A stretch of DNA of 64,000 bases, from assembly GCA_964531265.1 (NCBI GenBank), contig CAZHDW010000005.1:56838-120837 (forward strand), read 5' to 3'. Position numbers and translations under genes: made by a program. The stretch is from Hominenteromicrobium sp964531265. Its GTDB lineage: Bacteria; Bacillota; Clostridia; Oscillospirales; Acutalibacteraceae. Numbering within the stretch: position 1 is the stretch's first letter; each line of letters opens with the position of its first letter. Of this stretch, positions 51,803 to 60,402 are shown piece by piece. The notes below the pieces were generated by a model that was not told the DNA's origin, did no database searches, and saw nothing but the letters and a program-made list of their open reading frames with translations.

Positions 51803-52963
51803 ATGGCAGAAAAAACAAGAAAAGCAGCAGAGATAAAGCCGGAAGACAAGGTAAAGGCACTTGAAACCGCGCTTACACAGATAAAGAAACAGTTCGGCGA
51901 CGGCGCTGTAATGCGTCTCGGCCAGAATGACGGTATGCAGGTTGAGGCGATATCAACGGGTTCCTTGTCCCTTGATATGGCGCTCGGTATAGGCGGTCTG
52001 CCGCGTGGCAGAATCGTCGAAATCTACGGGCCGGAATCCTCCGGTAAGACCACCCTTGCGCTGCACTGCGTAGCAGAGGGACAGAAGCTCGGCGGCAACG
52101 CTGCGTTTATCGACGTTGAGCATGCCCTTGACCCGGTTTATGCAGCAGCTCTCGGCGTTGATGTAGATTCCTTGCTTGTTTCCCAGCCGGATACCGGCGA
52201 GCAGGCACTGGAGATAACCGAGGCTCTTGTGCGTTCCAATGCGATAGATGTCATCGTTGTCGACTCCGTTGCAGCTCTTGTTCCGCGTGCCGAGATCGAG
52301 GGCGAAATGGGCGACAGCCATGTCGGTCTTCAGGCAAGGCTCATGTCCCAGGCGTTGAGAAAGCTTGCCGGCGCTATTTCAAAGTCAAATTGCGTTGCGA
52401 TATTCATCAATCAGCTCCGTGAAAAGGTCGGAGTCATGTACGGTAATCCGGAGGTCACACCGGGCGGTCGTGCACTTAAGTTCTATTCCTCCGTCAGACT
52501 AGATGTCAGAAAGAAGGAGGTGCTCAAGAACGGATCCGAGGTGGTCGGCTCCAGAACCAAGGTAAAGGTCGTCAAGAATAAGGTGGCTCCGCCGTTCCGT
52601 GAGGTAGAGTTCGATATCATGTACGGACAGGGCATCTCCCGTGTGGGTGATCTGCTCGACCTTGCCGAGCGCCTTGAGATAGTTCAGAAGAGCGGCGCAT
52701 GGTTCTCCTATAACGGCACCAGAATAGGCCAGGGACGCGACAACGCAAAAAATTTCCTCAGGGATAACCCGGATATCTTCGAGGAAGTCTCCGAGAAGGT
52801 TCGTGAGAACTCCGCAAAGCTCTATGCAAAGCCCGTAAGGGGCGGCGCAGAGGCTGCACCGGTTGCAACACCGGTGGTTATGCCGGCGGCACCTGCTGAA
52901 AAGGCTTCCACTCAGAAGAGTGTCAAAGCGGATATCGATATCACGGTGGATGACGACGAATGA
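51803..52963 (+). CDS. recA: Recombinase RecA
   Basis: 386 residues. Walker A GPESSGKTT, Walker B VIVVDSVAAL, loop L1 EGEMGDSHVGLQARLMSQALRK and L2 FINQLREKVGVMYGNPEVTPGG. The tail after residue ~345 is Ala/Pro-rich and ends in the acidic DIDITVDDDE. Strand exchange and SOS co-protease. The stop overlaps the recX start by 4 bases. Confidence 0.98.
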   Translation: MAEKTRKAAEIKPEDKVKALETALTQIKKQFGDGAVMRLGQNDGMQVEAISTGSLSLDMALGIGGLPRGRIVEIYGPESSGKTTLALHCVAEGQKLGGNAAFIDVEHALDPVYAAALGVDVDSLLVSQPDTGEQALEITEALVRSNAIDVIVVDSVAALVPRAEIEGEMGDSHVGLQARLMSQALRKLAGAISKSNCVAIFINQLREKVGVMYGNPEVTPGGRALKFYSSVRLDVRKKEVLKNGSEVVGSRTKVKVVKNKVAPPFREVEFDIMYGQGISRVGDLLDLAERLEIVQKSGAWFSYNGTRIGQGRDNAKNFLRDNPDIFEEVSEKVRENSAKLYAKPVRGGAEAAPVATPVVMPAAPAEKASTQKSVKADIDITVDDDE

Positions 52964-53577
52964 TAATAACCGATGTTCGTCCGCGCAGGCACAGGCTGTC
53001 CCAGCTCTATATAGACGGTGAGGAGGCCGTTAAGGTCGATACCGAAACATGGCTGAGAAGCGGCTTTATGCCCGGGGACGAGATAAGCGACGAGGAGCTG
53101 CATGGGCTGCTTGAGGCTTCGGCGGAGCACAGGGCACATGAAAAGGCCTTGTATCTTCTGGAGCACAGAGCGCATTCCAAAAAGGAGCTTGCAGATAAAA
53201 TAGCACGCGCCGAAATGGACAGGTCTGCGGCTGAGCGTGCGGCGGAGCGCATGGAGGAGCTTGGCCTTGTGGATGACGAGCAGTATGCCCGCCGTCTTGC
53301 GGAGGAGCTTTTCACGCGAAAAAGGTTCGGTGCGCGCCGTGTCCGGCAGGAGCTTCGTCAAAAGGGTATAGATGACGCGATTGTTTCGCAGGTCATGGAG
53401 GAGCTTACGCCGGTTCGCGATGAAAACGCGGACAGAATACGCGATATCGTCGAGAGAAAATATCCCACTGCGTGGCAGGACGAGAAGGCTCGGCGCAGAG
53501 CGATAGCCGCCCTGCAGCGCTACGGCTACGGCATGGAGGATATAATGTCGGTGCTGAGAAGCAGCAGTGACTACTGA
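52960..53577 (+). CDS. recX: Regulatory protein RecX
   Basis: 205 residues with three tandem three-helix repeats (ALYLLEHRAHSKKELADKIARAEM; YARRLAEELFTRKRFGARRVRQELRQKGI; AIAALQRYGYGMEDI). Binds RecA filaments and limits their activity. Coupled to recA. Confidence 0.94.
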   Translation: MIITDVRPRRHRLSQLYIDGEEAVKVDTETWLRSGFMPGDEISDEELHGLLEASAEHRAHEKALYLLEHRAHSKKELADKIARAEMDRSAAERAAERMEELGLVDDEQYARRLAEELFTRKRFGARRVRQELRQKGIDDAIVSQVMEELTPVRDENADRIRDIVERKYPTAWQDEKARRRAIAALQRYGYGMEDIMSVLRSSSDY

Positions 53578-53623
53578 CCGTGCGAAAAAAGAACTAAAAA
53601 TGAAATAATAATCAGCTTTCTGT

Positions 53624-53661
53624 AAACAGACGGATTTTCGATTGAAAAACCGTCTGTTTTC
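53624..53661 (+). terminator. Intrinsic terminator after recX
   Basis: AAACAGACGG / CCGTCTGTTT around a 16-base loop, then TTCT. It overlaps the next promoter. Confidence 0.8.
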
Positions 53662-53670
53662 TGTTATGAT
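53642..53670 (+). promoter_or_regulatory. Promoter of rimO-pgsA
   Basis: TTGAAA (53642-53647), 17-base spacer, TATGAT (53665-53670). The spacer holds the right arm of the recX terminator. Confidence 0.65.
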
Positions 53671-53705
53671 ATCATCAGAACTATGTTTGAAAGGATGCTT
53701 TATAT

Positions 53706-55031
53706 ATGGCTATAAAAGTTGGAATGGTCAGCCTCGGCTGCGCGAAGAATCAGGTGGACGGAGAAATGCTCATGGCAAGCCTCAAAAATGCCGGATTTGA
53801 GCTCAGCGATGACGCTGCTCTGGCCGATGTTGCAATCGTTAATACCTGCGGATTTATAGAAAGCGCAAAGCAGGAATCCATAGACGAAATACTTGAGCTG
53901 GCTACCCTCAAAAAGGAGGGCCGCATCAAAAAGCTGATCGTGACGGGATGTCTTGCAGAAAGATATCAGGAGGAGATACATAAGGAGCTGCCCGAGGTTG
54001 ACGGCGTATTCGGAATCGGCGCAAACGGCGATATCGCCGAATGCATCAACAGTGTTCTGAGTGACGGCTTTACGGAGAGCTTTCCGGATAAGTCAAAGAT
54101 GCCCCTCTGCGGAGACCGTGAGCTTTCAACACCGAGCTATTTTGCATATCTCAAGATAGCCGAGGGTTGCGATAATCGTTGCACCTACTGCGCAATCCCC
54201 ATGATTCGCGGCGGCTACAGAAGCCGTACCATGGAGAGTATTGAACAGGAGGCAAGAGCACTTGTTGAAAACGGCGCCAAGGAGATCATCCTCATCGCTC
54301 AGGATACAACACGCTACGGTATAGACCTCTACGGCAAGTATTCCCTCGCAGAGCTCATGCGCCGCTTGTGCAAGATAGAGAAGCTGCATTGGCTGCGTGT
54401 TCTATACTGCTACCCGGATGCTATAACGGACGAGCTTCTGGACGTTATGGCGCAGGAGGAAAAAATAGTAAAGTACATCGATCTTCCGCTTCAGCATGCC
54501 TCCGGCAGAGTCTTAAAGGCAATGAACCGCCGCGGCGACAGGGAGAGCCTTACAGCGCTCATCGGCAAGATCCGTGAGAAAATGCCCGATGTCACACTGC
54601 GTACAACGTTAATCGCAGGCTTCCCGGGTGAAACCGAGGAGGATTTTACCGAGCTTGCAGAGTTTGTAAAGGATATAAAGTTTGAGCGCCTCGGCTGCTT
54701 CGCATACTCTCAGGAGGAGAATACGATTGCCGGCGAAATGGAGGAACAGCTCGATGAAGAGGTTAAGGAGCACCGTGCAGAGCTTATCATGGAGTCCCAG
54801 GCCATTATCATGGAGAGACTCGGCGAAAAGCATGTCGGCCGCGATATTGAGGTGCTTACCGAGGGCTTTGACCGCTATGCTGAGTGCTGGTTCGGCCGCA
54901 GTGCAATGGATGCCCCGGATGTTGACGGCAAGGTGTTCTTCTCCGCAGAAGAAAAGCCGTATCTCGGTCAGCTTGTCACTGTACATATTGATGAGGCCAT
55001 CGACTGTGACCTCTTCGGCACGCGTATATAA
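53706..55031 (+). CDS. rimO: Ribosomal protein S12 methylthiotransferase RimO
   Basis: 441 residues. UPF0004 domain (SLGCAKNQVDGE, NTCGFIESAKQES, VTGCLAERY) with three cluster cysteines; radical-SAM CxxxCxxC in CDNRCTYCAIP (about residues 157-164); TRAM domain at the end. Adds a methylthio group to an Asp of S12. RimO rather than MiaB by the KIAEGCDNRCTYC context and length. Confidence 0.94.
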   Translation: MAIKVGMVSLGCAKNQVDGEMLMASLKNAGFELSDDAALADVAIVNTCGFIESAKQESIDEILELATLKKEGRIKKLIVTGCLAERYQEEIHKELPEVDGVFGIGANGDIAECINSVLSDGFTESFPDKSKMPLCGDRELSTPSYFAYLKIAEGCDNRCTYCAIPMIRGGYRSRTMESIEQEARALVENGAKEIILIAQDTTRYGIDLYGKYSLAELMRRLCKIEKLHWLRVLYCYPDAITDELLDVMAQEEKIVKYIDLPLQHASGRVLKAMNRRGDRESLTALIGKIREKMPDVTLRTTLIAGFPGETEEDFTELAEFVKDIKFERLGCFAYSQEENTIAGEMEEQLDEEVKEHRAELIMESQAIIMERLGEKHVGRDIEVLTEGFDRYAECWFGRSAMDAPDVDGKVFFSAEEKPYLGQLVTVHIDEAIDCDLFGTRI

Positions 55032-55045
55032 TCGGAGGCCTTGAG

Positions 55046-55642
55046 ATGAAGATGAATCTTCCGAATAAGCTTACCATGCTGCGCGTCATCATGGTGCCGT
55101 TCTTCGTTTTCTTTGTGCTTGCGGAGTTTATACCGCATCACAATCTTATAGCAGGGCTGATTTTCGGTGCCGCGTCATATACCGATCATCTTGACGGAAA
55201 GATAGCGCGCCGCGATAACCTGATAACCAATTTCGGTAAGCTGATGGATCCGCTTGCGGATAAGATAATGGTAATGGCCGCGTTGATATGCTTTGTCGCA
55301 ACGGGCTATACCAATGTCTGGTTCGTACTGTTGATAATGGTGCGCGAGTTCGCCGTTACCTCCATAAGAATGATAGCCGTGGAAAACGGCAAGGTGATAC
55401 CGGCCAATAACTGGGGAAAGGCGAAGACGGTTTCGCAGATAGTTGCGATATGCGTTACCTTTACGGCTCAGTACGTGCTGGAGCTTCACACCCTGGGCGT
55501 CGTTGCTATTCCGGCATTTGATACCGTAAGTGCGGTGCTCGGTGCGGTATGCTTTGTGTTTATGGGCGTTGCCACACTGCTGGCCGTGATTTCCGGTGTA
55601 ATCTACGCCAAGGACAGCGCCGGACTTTTCAAGGATATGTAA
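55046..55642 (+). CDS. pgsA: CDP-diacylglycerol--glycerol-3-phosphate 3-phosphatidyltransferase
   Basis: 198 residues, membrane-embedded. The CDP-alcohol phosphotransferase motif is complete: TDHLDGKIAR...GKLMDPLADK (about residues 47-72). Makes phosphatidylglycerol phosphate. 14 bases after rimO, a common Firmicute pair. GGAGG upstream. Confidence 0.94.
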   Translation: MKMNLPNKLTMLRVIMVPFFVFFVLAEFIPHHNLIAGLIFGAASYTDHLDGKIARRDNLITNFGKLMDPLADKIMVMAALICFVATGYTNVWFVLLIMVREFAVTSIRMIAVENGKVIPANNWGKAKTVSQIVAICVTFTAQYVLELHTLGVVAIPAFDTVSAVLGAVCFVFMGVATLLAVISGVIYAKDSAGLFKDM

Positions 55643-55661
55643 GATACATAAAGAGCAGCTT

Positions 55662-55692
55662 AAAGAGCGGGGACTGCGGTCCTCGCTCTTTT
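55662..55692 (+). terminator. Intrinsic terminator after pgsA
   Basis: AAGAGCG-GGGAC..GTCC-CGCTCTT type stem followed by TTTT. Confidence 0.88.
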
Positions 55693-55726
55693 CATATGAA
55701 AATTTTTCTGCGGCGTTTCAGAGTAG

Positions 55727-55755
55727 TTGAAAAGAGAGAAAACTTGTGATAGAAT
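55727..55755 (+). promoter_or_regulatory. Promoter of the MATE exporter gene
   Basis: TTGAAA (55727-55732), 17-base spacer, TAGAAT (55750-55755). Confidence 0.6.
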
Positions 55756-55780
55756 ATCAGCGTTGATATATGCAAAAAAC

Positions 55781-55806
55781 GGTCGCTTAGCTTTGAGCGG
55801 CCTTTT
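55781..55806 (+). terminator. Terminator-like hairpin in the MATE gene leader
   Basis: GGTCGCT-tagctttg-AGCGGCC, 7 bp, followed by TTTTGTG, starting ~20 bases into the transcript. Possible attenuator. Confidence 0.5.
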
Positions 55807-55841
55807 GTGTGCAAAAAAACAGAGAGGAAAGCAGGCGTCAT

Positions 55842-57230
55842 ATGAACAATACGGAAAATTCGATCACCACCGGCGTTATTTGGAAGCAGCTTTTGCTGTT
55901 CTTTTTTCCAATCCTGATCGGTACCTTTTTTCAGCAGCTCTACAATACGGTGGATACCGTCATTGTCGGACAGTATGTCGGCACTCAGGCTCTCGCAGCC
56001 GTCGGCACTACGGGTACGGTCATAAATCTGCTCGTGGGCTTTTTTGTCGGTATATCCTCCGGTGCAACGGTTATCATTTCACAGTTCTACGGTGCATATG
56101 ACAATGAGAATATCTCCAAGGCCGTGCATACCTCAATTGCCCTTGCGATAGTCGGCGGCGTTATCATAATGGTGGTCGGCATAGCGACCTCAAGGCCGAT
56201 ACTTGTACTGATGGGTGTGCCGGATGAGATAATCGACGATGCCGTGCTCTATATGAATATCTATTACGGCGGAATAATCGCAAACATGATATACAATGTC
56301 GGCACAGGTATATTGCGCGCCATAGGCGATTCCAAAATGCCGCTCTATGTGCTCATTGCGTGCTGTATAGCAAATGTCGTGCTCGACCTTCTTTTCGTGG
56401 TGGTTTTCCACTGGGATGTGCTCGGTGTGGCTCTTGCAACGGTGCTGTCCCTGGTTATCAGTGCAGTGCTTATCATGGTACGTCTTATGTGCACGCATGA
56501 GGCTTACAGAGTTGAGCTCAAAAAAATCCGCTTTGATATGGGCATTTTGAAGAATGTTGTGCGCATCGGTCTGCCCTCGGGCTTACAGTCCGTTATGTAT
56601 TCGCTGTCCAATCTTCTCATTCAGGCCAGCATAAACAGCTTCGGCACTACCGCCATAGCTTCATGGTCTGCAATAGGCAAAATAGACGGCTTTATCTGGA
56701 TGGTAATGAGTGCCTTCGGTATATCCGTAACCACCTTTGTGGGACAGAATTTCGGCGCGCGCTGTTATGACCGTGTTCGTCGCTGCACACGTGTCGGCCT
56801 TACAATGGCACTGGTGTCCACCCTGTCACTCAGCGCCGTGATATATGCCTTTGGCGCACCGCTGCTCAGATTCTTTACCGGTGACGAAGCCGTGGTGGAG
56901 CTCGGTGTTAACTTCTTCCACGTGCTTGCGCCGTCCTATTTCCTCTTTGTATTTATCGAGATACTTTCCGGCGCTATCCGCGGAGCAGGTGAAGCCCTGC
57001 AGCCGATGCTCATTACATGTGTTGGTGTGTGCGGCCTCAGAGTCGTATGGCTGCTCGTGGCTGTTCCCATGAGACATACAATGGAAATGGTTGCGATGAA
57101 CTACCCGGTGTCATGGATAATCACGGCGGTCATCTTCATAATCTACTATCTGCGCGGAAATTGGCTTGATCGCTGCATACGTCGCGAGCATGACCCCAAC
57201 CACACAACACTCAAAAAGGCAAAGCAGTAA
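55842..57230 (+). CDS. MATE family efflux transporter
   Basis: 462 residues from the ATG at 55842. Twelve membrane segments in two homologous halves; LLLFFFPILIGTFFQQLYNTVDTVIVGQYVG at the start and SAFGISVTTFVGQNFGAR in the second half are family hallmarks. Exports drugs or metabolites, driven by Na+ or H+. No regulator gene is adjacent; control may lie in the leader hairpin. Confidence 0.94.
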   Translation: MNNTENSITTGVIWKQLLLFFFPILIGTFFQQLYNTVDTVIVGQYVGTQALAAVGTTGTVINLLVGFFVGISSGATVIISQFYGAYDNENISKAVHTSIALAIVGGVIIMVVGIATSRPILVLMGVPDEIIDDAVLYMNIYYGGIIANMIYNVGTGILRAIGDSKMPLYVLIACCIANVVLDLLFVVVFHWDVLGVALATVLSLVISAVLIMVRLMCTHEAYRVELKKIRFDMGILKNVVRIGLPSGLQSVMYSLSNLLIQASINSFGTTAIASWSAIGKIDGFIWMVMSAFGISVTTFVGQNFGARCYDRVRRCTRVGLTMALVSTLSLSAVIYAFGAPLLRFFTGDEAVVELGVNFFHVLAPSYFLFVFIEILSGAIRGAGEALQPMLITCVGVCGLRVVWLLVAVPMRHTMEMVAMNYPVSWIITAVIFIIYYLRGNWLDRCIRREHDPNHTTLKKAKQ

Positions 57231-57255
57231 TGGCTTTGCGTGTTACGGAATAAGG

Positions 57256-57294
57256 AAAGCTCACCCTGTGAAATTCACAGGGTGAGCTTTTTTT
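57256..57294. terminator. Terminator between MATE gene and rubrerythrin
   Basis: AAAGCTCACCCTGTG-aaatt-CACAGGGTGAGCTTT, then TTTT on the plus strand; on the minus strand the tail is TTTCCTT, so it may work in both directions. Confidence 0.92.
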
Positions 57295-57297
57295 GAT

Positions 57298-57840
57298 TCA
57301 GTAATTTTCCGCACGCAGCTCGAAGTAGGCCTTCGGATGCATGCACACGGGGCACATTGCAGGTGCGGCATGGCCTATATGGATATGTCCGCAATTTCTG
57401 CATATCCAAAGTCTGTCGCCGTCCCTTGAGAAGGTGAGACCGTTTTCAATGTTTTCAAGAAGCTTTCTGTAGCGCTGCTCGTGCTCCTTTTCGATTTCGG
57501 CAACGTGGTCGAAAAGATAGGCGATGTGGTCAAAGCCCTCGGCGCGGGCGTCCTGTGCAAAGCTCTTGTACATGTCCGTCCATTCATAGTTTTCGCCCTC
57601 GGCGGCATCCCTGAGGTCATCCGTTGTAATATAGTCGGTTTTGCCGCGGAGCAGCTCGAACCAGAGACGGGCGTGCTCCTTTTCATTGTTGGCGGTCTCC
57701 GTGAAAATGGCTGCTATTTGCTCGTAGCCGTTTTCCCTGGCTTTTTCGGCATAGTAGGTGTACTTGTTCCTTGCCTGGGATTCGCCGGAAAACGCAGTCA
57801 TGAGATTTGCTTCGGTCTTGGTGCCCTTAAGCTCTTTCAT
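57298..57840 (-). CDS. Rubrerythrin
   Basis: 180 residues. Diiron four-helix bundle with the two ExxH motifs (NNEKEHARLWFELL and EIEKEHEQRYRKLL) and Glu ligands in GESQARNKYTYYAEKA, then a C-terminal rubredoxin-like domain (CRNCGHIH...CPVC). Peroxide reductase of anaerobes. AGGAGG 7 bases upstream. Probably the last gene of the rsmE run, with an extra promoter possible in the 64-base gap. Confidence 0.96.
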   Translation of the reverse strand: MKELKGTKTEANLMTAFSGESQARNKYTYYAEKARENGYEQIAAIFTETANNEKEHARLWFELLRGKTDYITTDDLRDAAEGENYEWTDMYKSFAQDARAEGFDHIAYLFDHVAEIEKEHEQRYRKLLENIENGLTFSRDGDRLWICRNCGHIHIGHAAPAMCPVCMHPKAYFELRAENY

Positions 57841-57856
57841 ATAATATCCTCCTGAG

Positions 57857-57873
57857 CTGTAGTATACTAACAG
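57857..57873 (-). promoter_or_regulatory. Palindrome before the rubrerythrin gene (possible operator/promoter)
   Basis: CTGT-AGTATACT-a-ACAG: a near-perfect palindrome containing TATACT on the minus strand, a good -10 box. No clear -35 is present 16-18 bases upstream, so activation or read-through may be needed. Oxidative-stress control would be expected for this gene, but the site does not look like a PerR box. Confidence 0.35.
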
Positions 57874-57904
57874 TATTGGCAGATATTACCGAAGATATTC
57901 AAAA

Positions 57905-58936
57905 TTATACTCTCTCGGCTATCGTAAGCAGCAGGCGCTCGGTATCCTCCCAGCCGAGGCAGGGGTCTGTGATGGATTTTCCGCGCACCATGCAGTCACT
58001 GATCTTCTGAGAACCCTCAACCAGATAGCTTTCTATCATTACGCCCTTTACAAGCGCATGTATGCCGGAATGATGAGCGCGGCTGTGCAGTACCTCGCTG
58101 ACGATCCTTATCTGCTCTTTATAATGCTTCGCAGAGTTCGAATGGTTGGCATCCACGATGCAGGCCGGGTTGCTGAGGCCGCTCTGCTCGTACAGATCGT
58201 GCAGACGCGCGAGATCCTCAAAATGATAGTTAGGTATATTGGTGCCGTATTTATCAACGCCGCCACGCAAAATGGCATGTGCCAGCGAATTTCCGTCCGT
58301 TGTCACGTCGCAGCCGCGGTATATGAAATTGTGGGCGGACTGTGCCGCCTTTATCGAGTTCATCATAACGGCAAGGTCGCCCGAGGTGGGGTTCTTCATG
58401 CCGGCCGGGATGTCCATACCGCTGGCGGTGAGGCGGTGCTGCTGATTTTCAACGGAGCGCGCACCTATGGCCTCATAGGAGAGCAGATCATCCAGATAGC
58501 TGCGGTTTTCGGGATACAGCATCTCGTCGGCACAGGTGAGGCCCGTTTCGCTTATGGCGCGCATATGCATTTTGCGAATGGCAATAATACCGCCGAGCAG
58601 GTCGGGAGCCTTGTCCGGGTCGGGCTGATGCAGCATACCCTTGTAGCCCTCGCCGGTGGTGCGCGGCTTATTTGTATATATGCGCGGAATGATTATCAGG
58701 CGCTCCTTGACCCTCTCGTTTATTTCCGCCAGGCGTAGGGTGTACTCGCACACGGTGTCCTCGTTATCCGCAGAGCATGGGCCGACGATGACTATGAATT
58801 TATCCGATCTGCCGCAGAAAACATCGGCTATCTCTGCGTCCCTTACCTCCTTGATGCGGCGAAGAGCCTCGGGAAGAGGAAATTGTGCTTTAAGCGCCGC
58901 AGGGTTCGGCAGCTCCTTGTTTATCTTCATTGACAT
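57905..58936 (-). CDS. 3-deoxy-7-phosphoheptulonate (DAHP) synthase, class I
   Basis: 343 residues. Class I-alpha landmarks: IVIVGPCSADN, RIYTNKPRTTGEGYKG, ARSVENQQHR, GMKNPTSGD, YRGCDV, DANHSNSAKH. Joins PEP and erythrose-4-P as the first step of the shikimate pathway. The N-terminal ~35 residues match the regulatory stretch of AroF/G/H types. No other shikimate genes are near. It follows a 149-aa unknown gene by 21 bases. Confidence 0.96.
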   Translation of the reverse strand: MSMKINKELPNPAALKAQFPLPEALRRIKEVRDAEIADVFCGRSDKFIVIVGPCSADNEDTVCEYTLRLAEINERVKERLIIIPRIYTNKPRTTGEGYKGMLHQPDPDKAPDLLGGIIAIRKMHMRAISETGLTCADEMLYPENRSYLDDLLSYEAIGARSVENQQHRLTASGMDIPAGMKNPTSGDLAVMMNSIKAAQSAHNFIYRGCDVTTDGNSLAHAILRGGVDKYGTNIPNYHFEDLARLHDLYEQSGLSNPACIVDANHSNSAKHYKEQIRIVSEVLHSRAHHSGIHALVKGVMIESYLVEGSQKISDCMVRGKSITDPCLGWEDTERLLLTIAERV

Positions 58937-58957
58937 ACTAAAAACTCCTTTTGAGGC

Positions 58958-59407
58958 TCATTCCGTCTCATTATTGCTTGTAAGATAGCGCTCTATGGCT
59001 TCGTCACTGTAGGACAGCAGGTGTCCGTAGCGCACGGCTATCATTCGCCGTGCTTCGCCGCTGTACTCATCGTTCAGCAGCAGCTCGGCCTTTTTGCGCT
59101 GTATGGAAAGCAGCTCGTCGATATCCGACTCGTTGCGGTAGAACACGATATTCTGTTTGCCGAGGTTCATCGATACCGGAAAAAGATCCGTTATGAGTGG
59201 CTCGCGCAGGTGATAGGTGCGGCAGCCGTATTTTTCGGCGATTTCCTCGCAGGCCGATAGAAATTCGTCGCCGTGCAGCTCCTCGAGCAGCTCCGCCCCG
59301 GTGAAGGGATGGCTGAGCGCAATGCGTTTTACACCGGCCTTTACCACCTCGCAAAAGGCCTCGCAAACCCCGAGATCATGTGAAAAACGGTCAATATCAG
59401 CTTTCAT
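58958..59407 (-). CDS. Conserved-looking protein of unknown function before DAHP synthase
   Basis: 149 residues, AGAGGA ~10 bases upstream. Mixed alpha/beta start (VVKAGVKRIALSHPFTGAEL) and a charged helical end (IDELLSIQRKKAELLLNDEYSGEARRMI). No catalytic motif or membrane segment recognised. Position directly before an aroF-type gene suggests, but does not show, a role with it. Confidence 0.75.
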   Translation of the reverse strand: MKADIDRFSHDLGVCEAFCEVVKAGVKRIALSHPFTGAELLEELHGDEFLSACEEIAEKYGCRTYHLREPLITDLFPVSMNLGKQNIVFYRNESDIDELLSIQRKKAELLLNDEYSGEARRMIAVRYGHLLSYSDEAIERYLTSNNETE

Positions 59408-59445
59408 AATTTATGTCCTCTATGTACGCCGCAAAGCGGCGATGA

Positions 59446-59616
59446 TTACAGCTCCACCGTGACTCCTGGTGCACCAGAGAGGGAGTTTTGCACATAGCGC
59501 TCAAGGTCGTTCTTTGTGCTCAACTCCACACCGGCCTGCATAATGGCCTCCTTCATGGCAGGTGTCAGAGAGTCAAAGAAATTTCTTGCTGCCGGGTCGA
59601 GCTTTGATATATCCAT
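59446..59616 (-). CDS. 56-residue acidic protein of unknown function
   Basis: MDISKLDPAARNFFDSLTPAM..., ending GAPGVTVEL. Start at the ATG at 59616 with AAAGGA 8 bases upstream; an ATG 9 bases earlier touches that ribosome site. The DP...F..L.P.MK..I...GVEL pattern (helix-turn-helix spacing) recalls small uncharacterised clostridial proteins. Lies between the SDR and 149-aa genes, same strand. Confidence 0.7.
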   Translation of the reverse strand: MDISKLDPAARNFFDSLTPAMKEAIMQAGVELSTKNDLERYVQNSLSGAPGVTVEL

Positions 59617-59679
59617 TCCAGCCATCCTTTCAAAAATGAATTTGTGGATAGCATTTGCAGAAAAATGTGCGATATGCGC

Positions 59680-60402
59680 TCAGCGCCAGCCACCTGAGAC
59701 AACGAGTGTTTCGCCGGTGATGTAGCGGCTCTCCGCCATGAATCTGACAGCCGCCGCGACTTCCTCCGGTGTTCCGGCGCGACCCATGGGGATATCCTCG
59801 CAGAGGGCCGCCCTGTCCTCTGCGGAAAGGTGGGAGTTCATCTTCGTGTCTATATATCCGGGTGCAACCGCATTGACGGTTATGCCGGACGGGGCAAGCT
59901 CAAGCGCCAGTGAGCGCGTAAGGCCGATCATTCCGGCCTTGACAGTGGAATAGGCCACCTCCATTGCGGCGCCGCTGACGCCCCATATGGATGATATATT
60001 CACTATTGCGCCGGATTTCCGGCTTATCATTTCACGGCTAGCACATTGTGAGAGGTATACCGCCGAGGAAAGATTCACAGAGACTATCCGGTTCCATTCC
60101 TCCGCGGTCATGGCATCAAAAAAGTTTACCAGAGATATTCCGGCGGCGTTTACGAGGACATCGATGTGTCCGAGTGCCGCGGAGCTTTCGGACCACACGC
60201 GTTCGGCCTCCTCCGGAGTGGAGAGGTCTCCGCATACCGGGTACGCCGTGCCGTTATTCATGCATAATTCAGCCGCCAGCTGGATTGCATTGTCAAAATT
60301 TTTGGCGCCGTGCACGGCTACCGCATAGCCGGCATTTGCAAATTCACGTGCTATGGCAGAGCCTATTTCGCCGGAAGCGCCCGTAATAAGTGCTGTTTTC
60401 AT
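59680..60402 (-). CDS. Short-chain dehydrogenase/reductase (FabG-like SDR)
   Basis: 240 residues. Rossmann motif TGASGEIG, NAAG, catalytic Ser in NISSIWG, Tyr-xxx-Lys in AYSTVKAG, and C-terminal FMAESRYITGETLVVSGGW as in FabG. Reduces a 3-oxoacyl or similar carbonyl with NAD(P)H. It follows rsmE (4-base overlap), away from other fatty-acid genes, so it is not necessarily the housekeeping FabG. Confidence 0.92.
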   Translation of the reverse strand: MKTALITGASGEIGSAIAREFANAGYAVAVHGAKNFDNAIQLAAELCMNNGTAYPVCGDLSTPEEAERVWSESSAALGHIDVLVNAAGISLVNFFDAMTAEEWNRIVSVNLSSAVYLSQCASREMISRKSGAIVNISSIWGVSGAAMEVAYSTVKAGMIGLTRSLALELAPSGITVNAVAPGYIDTKMNSHLSAEDRAALCEDIPMGRAGTPEEVAAAVRFMAESRYITGETLVVSGGWR

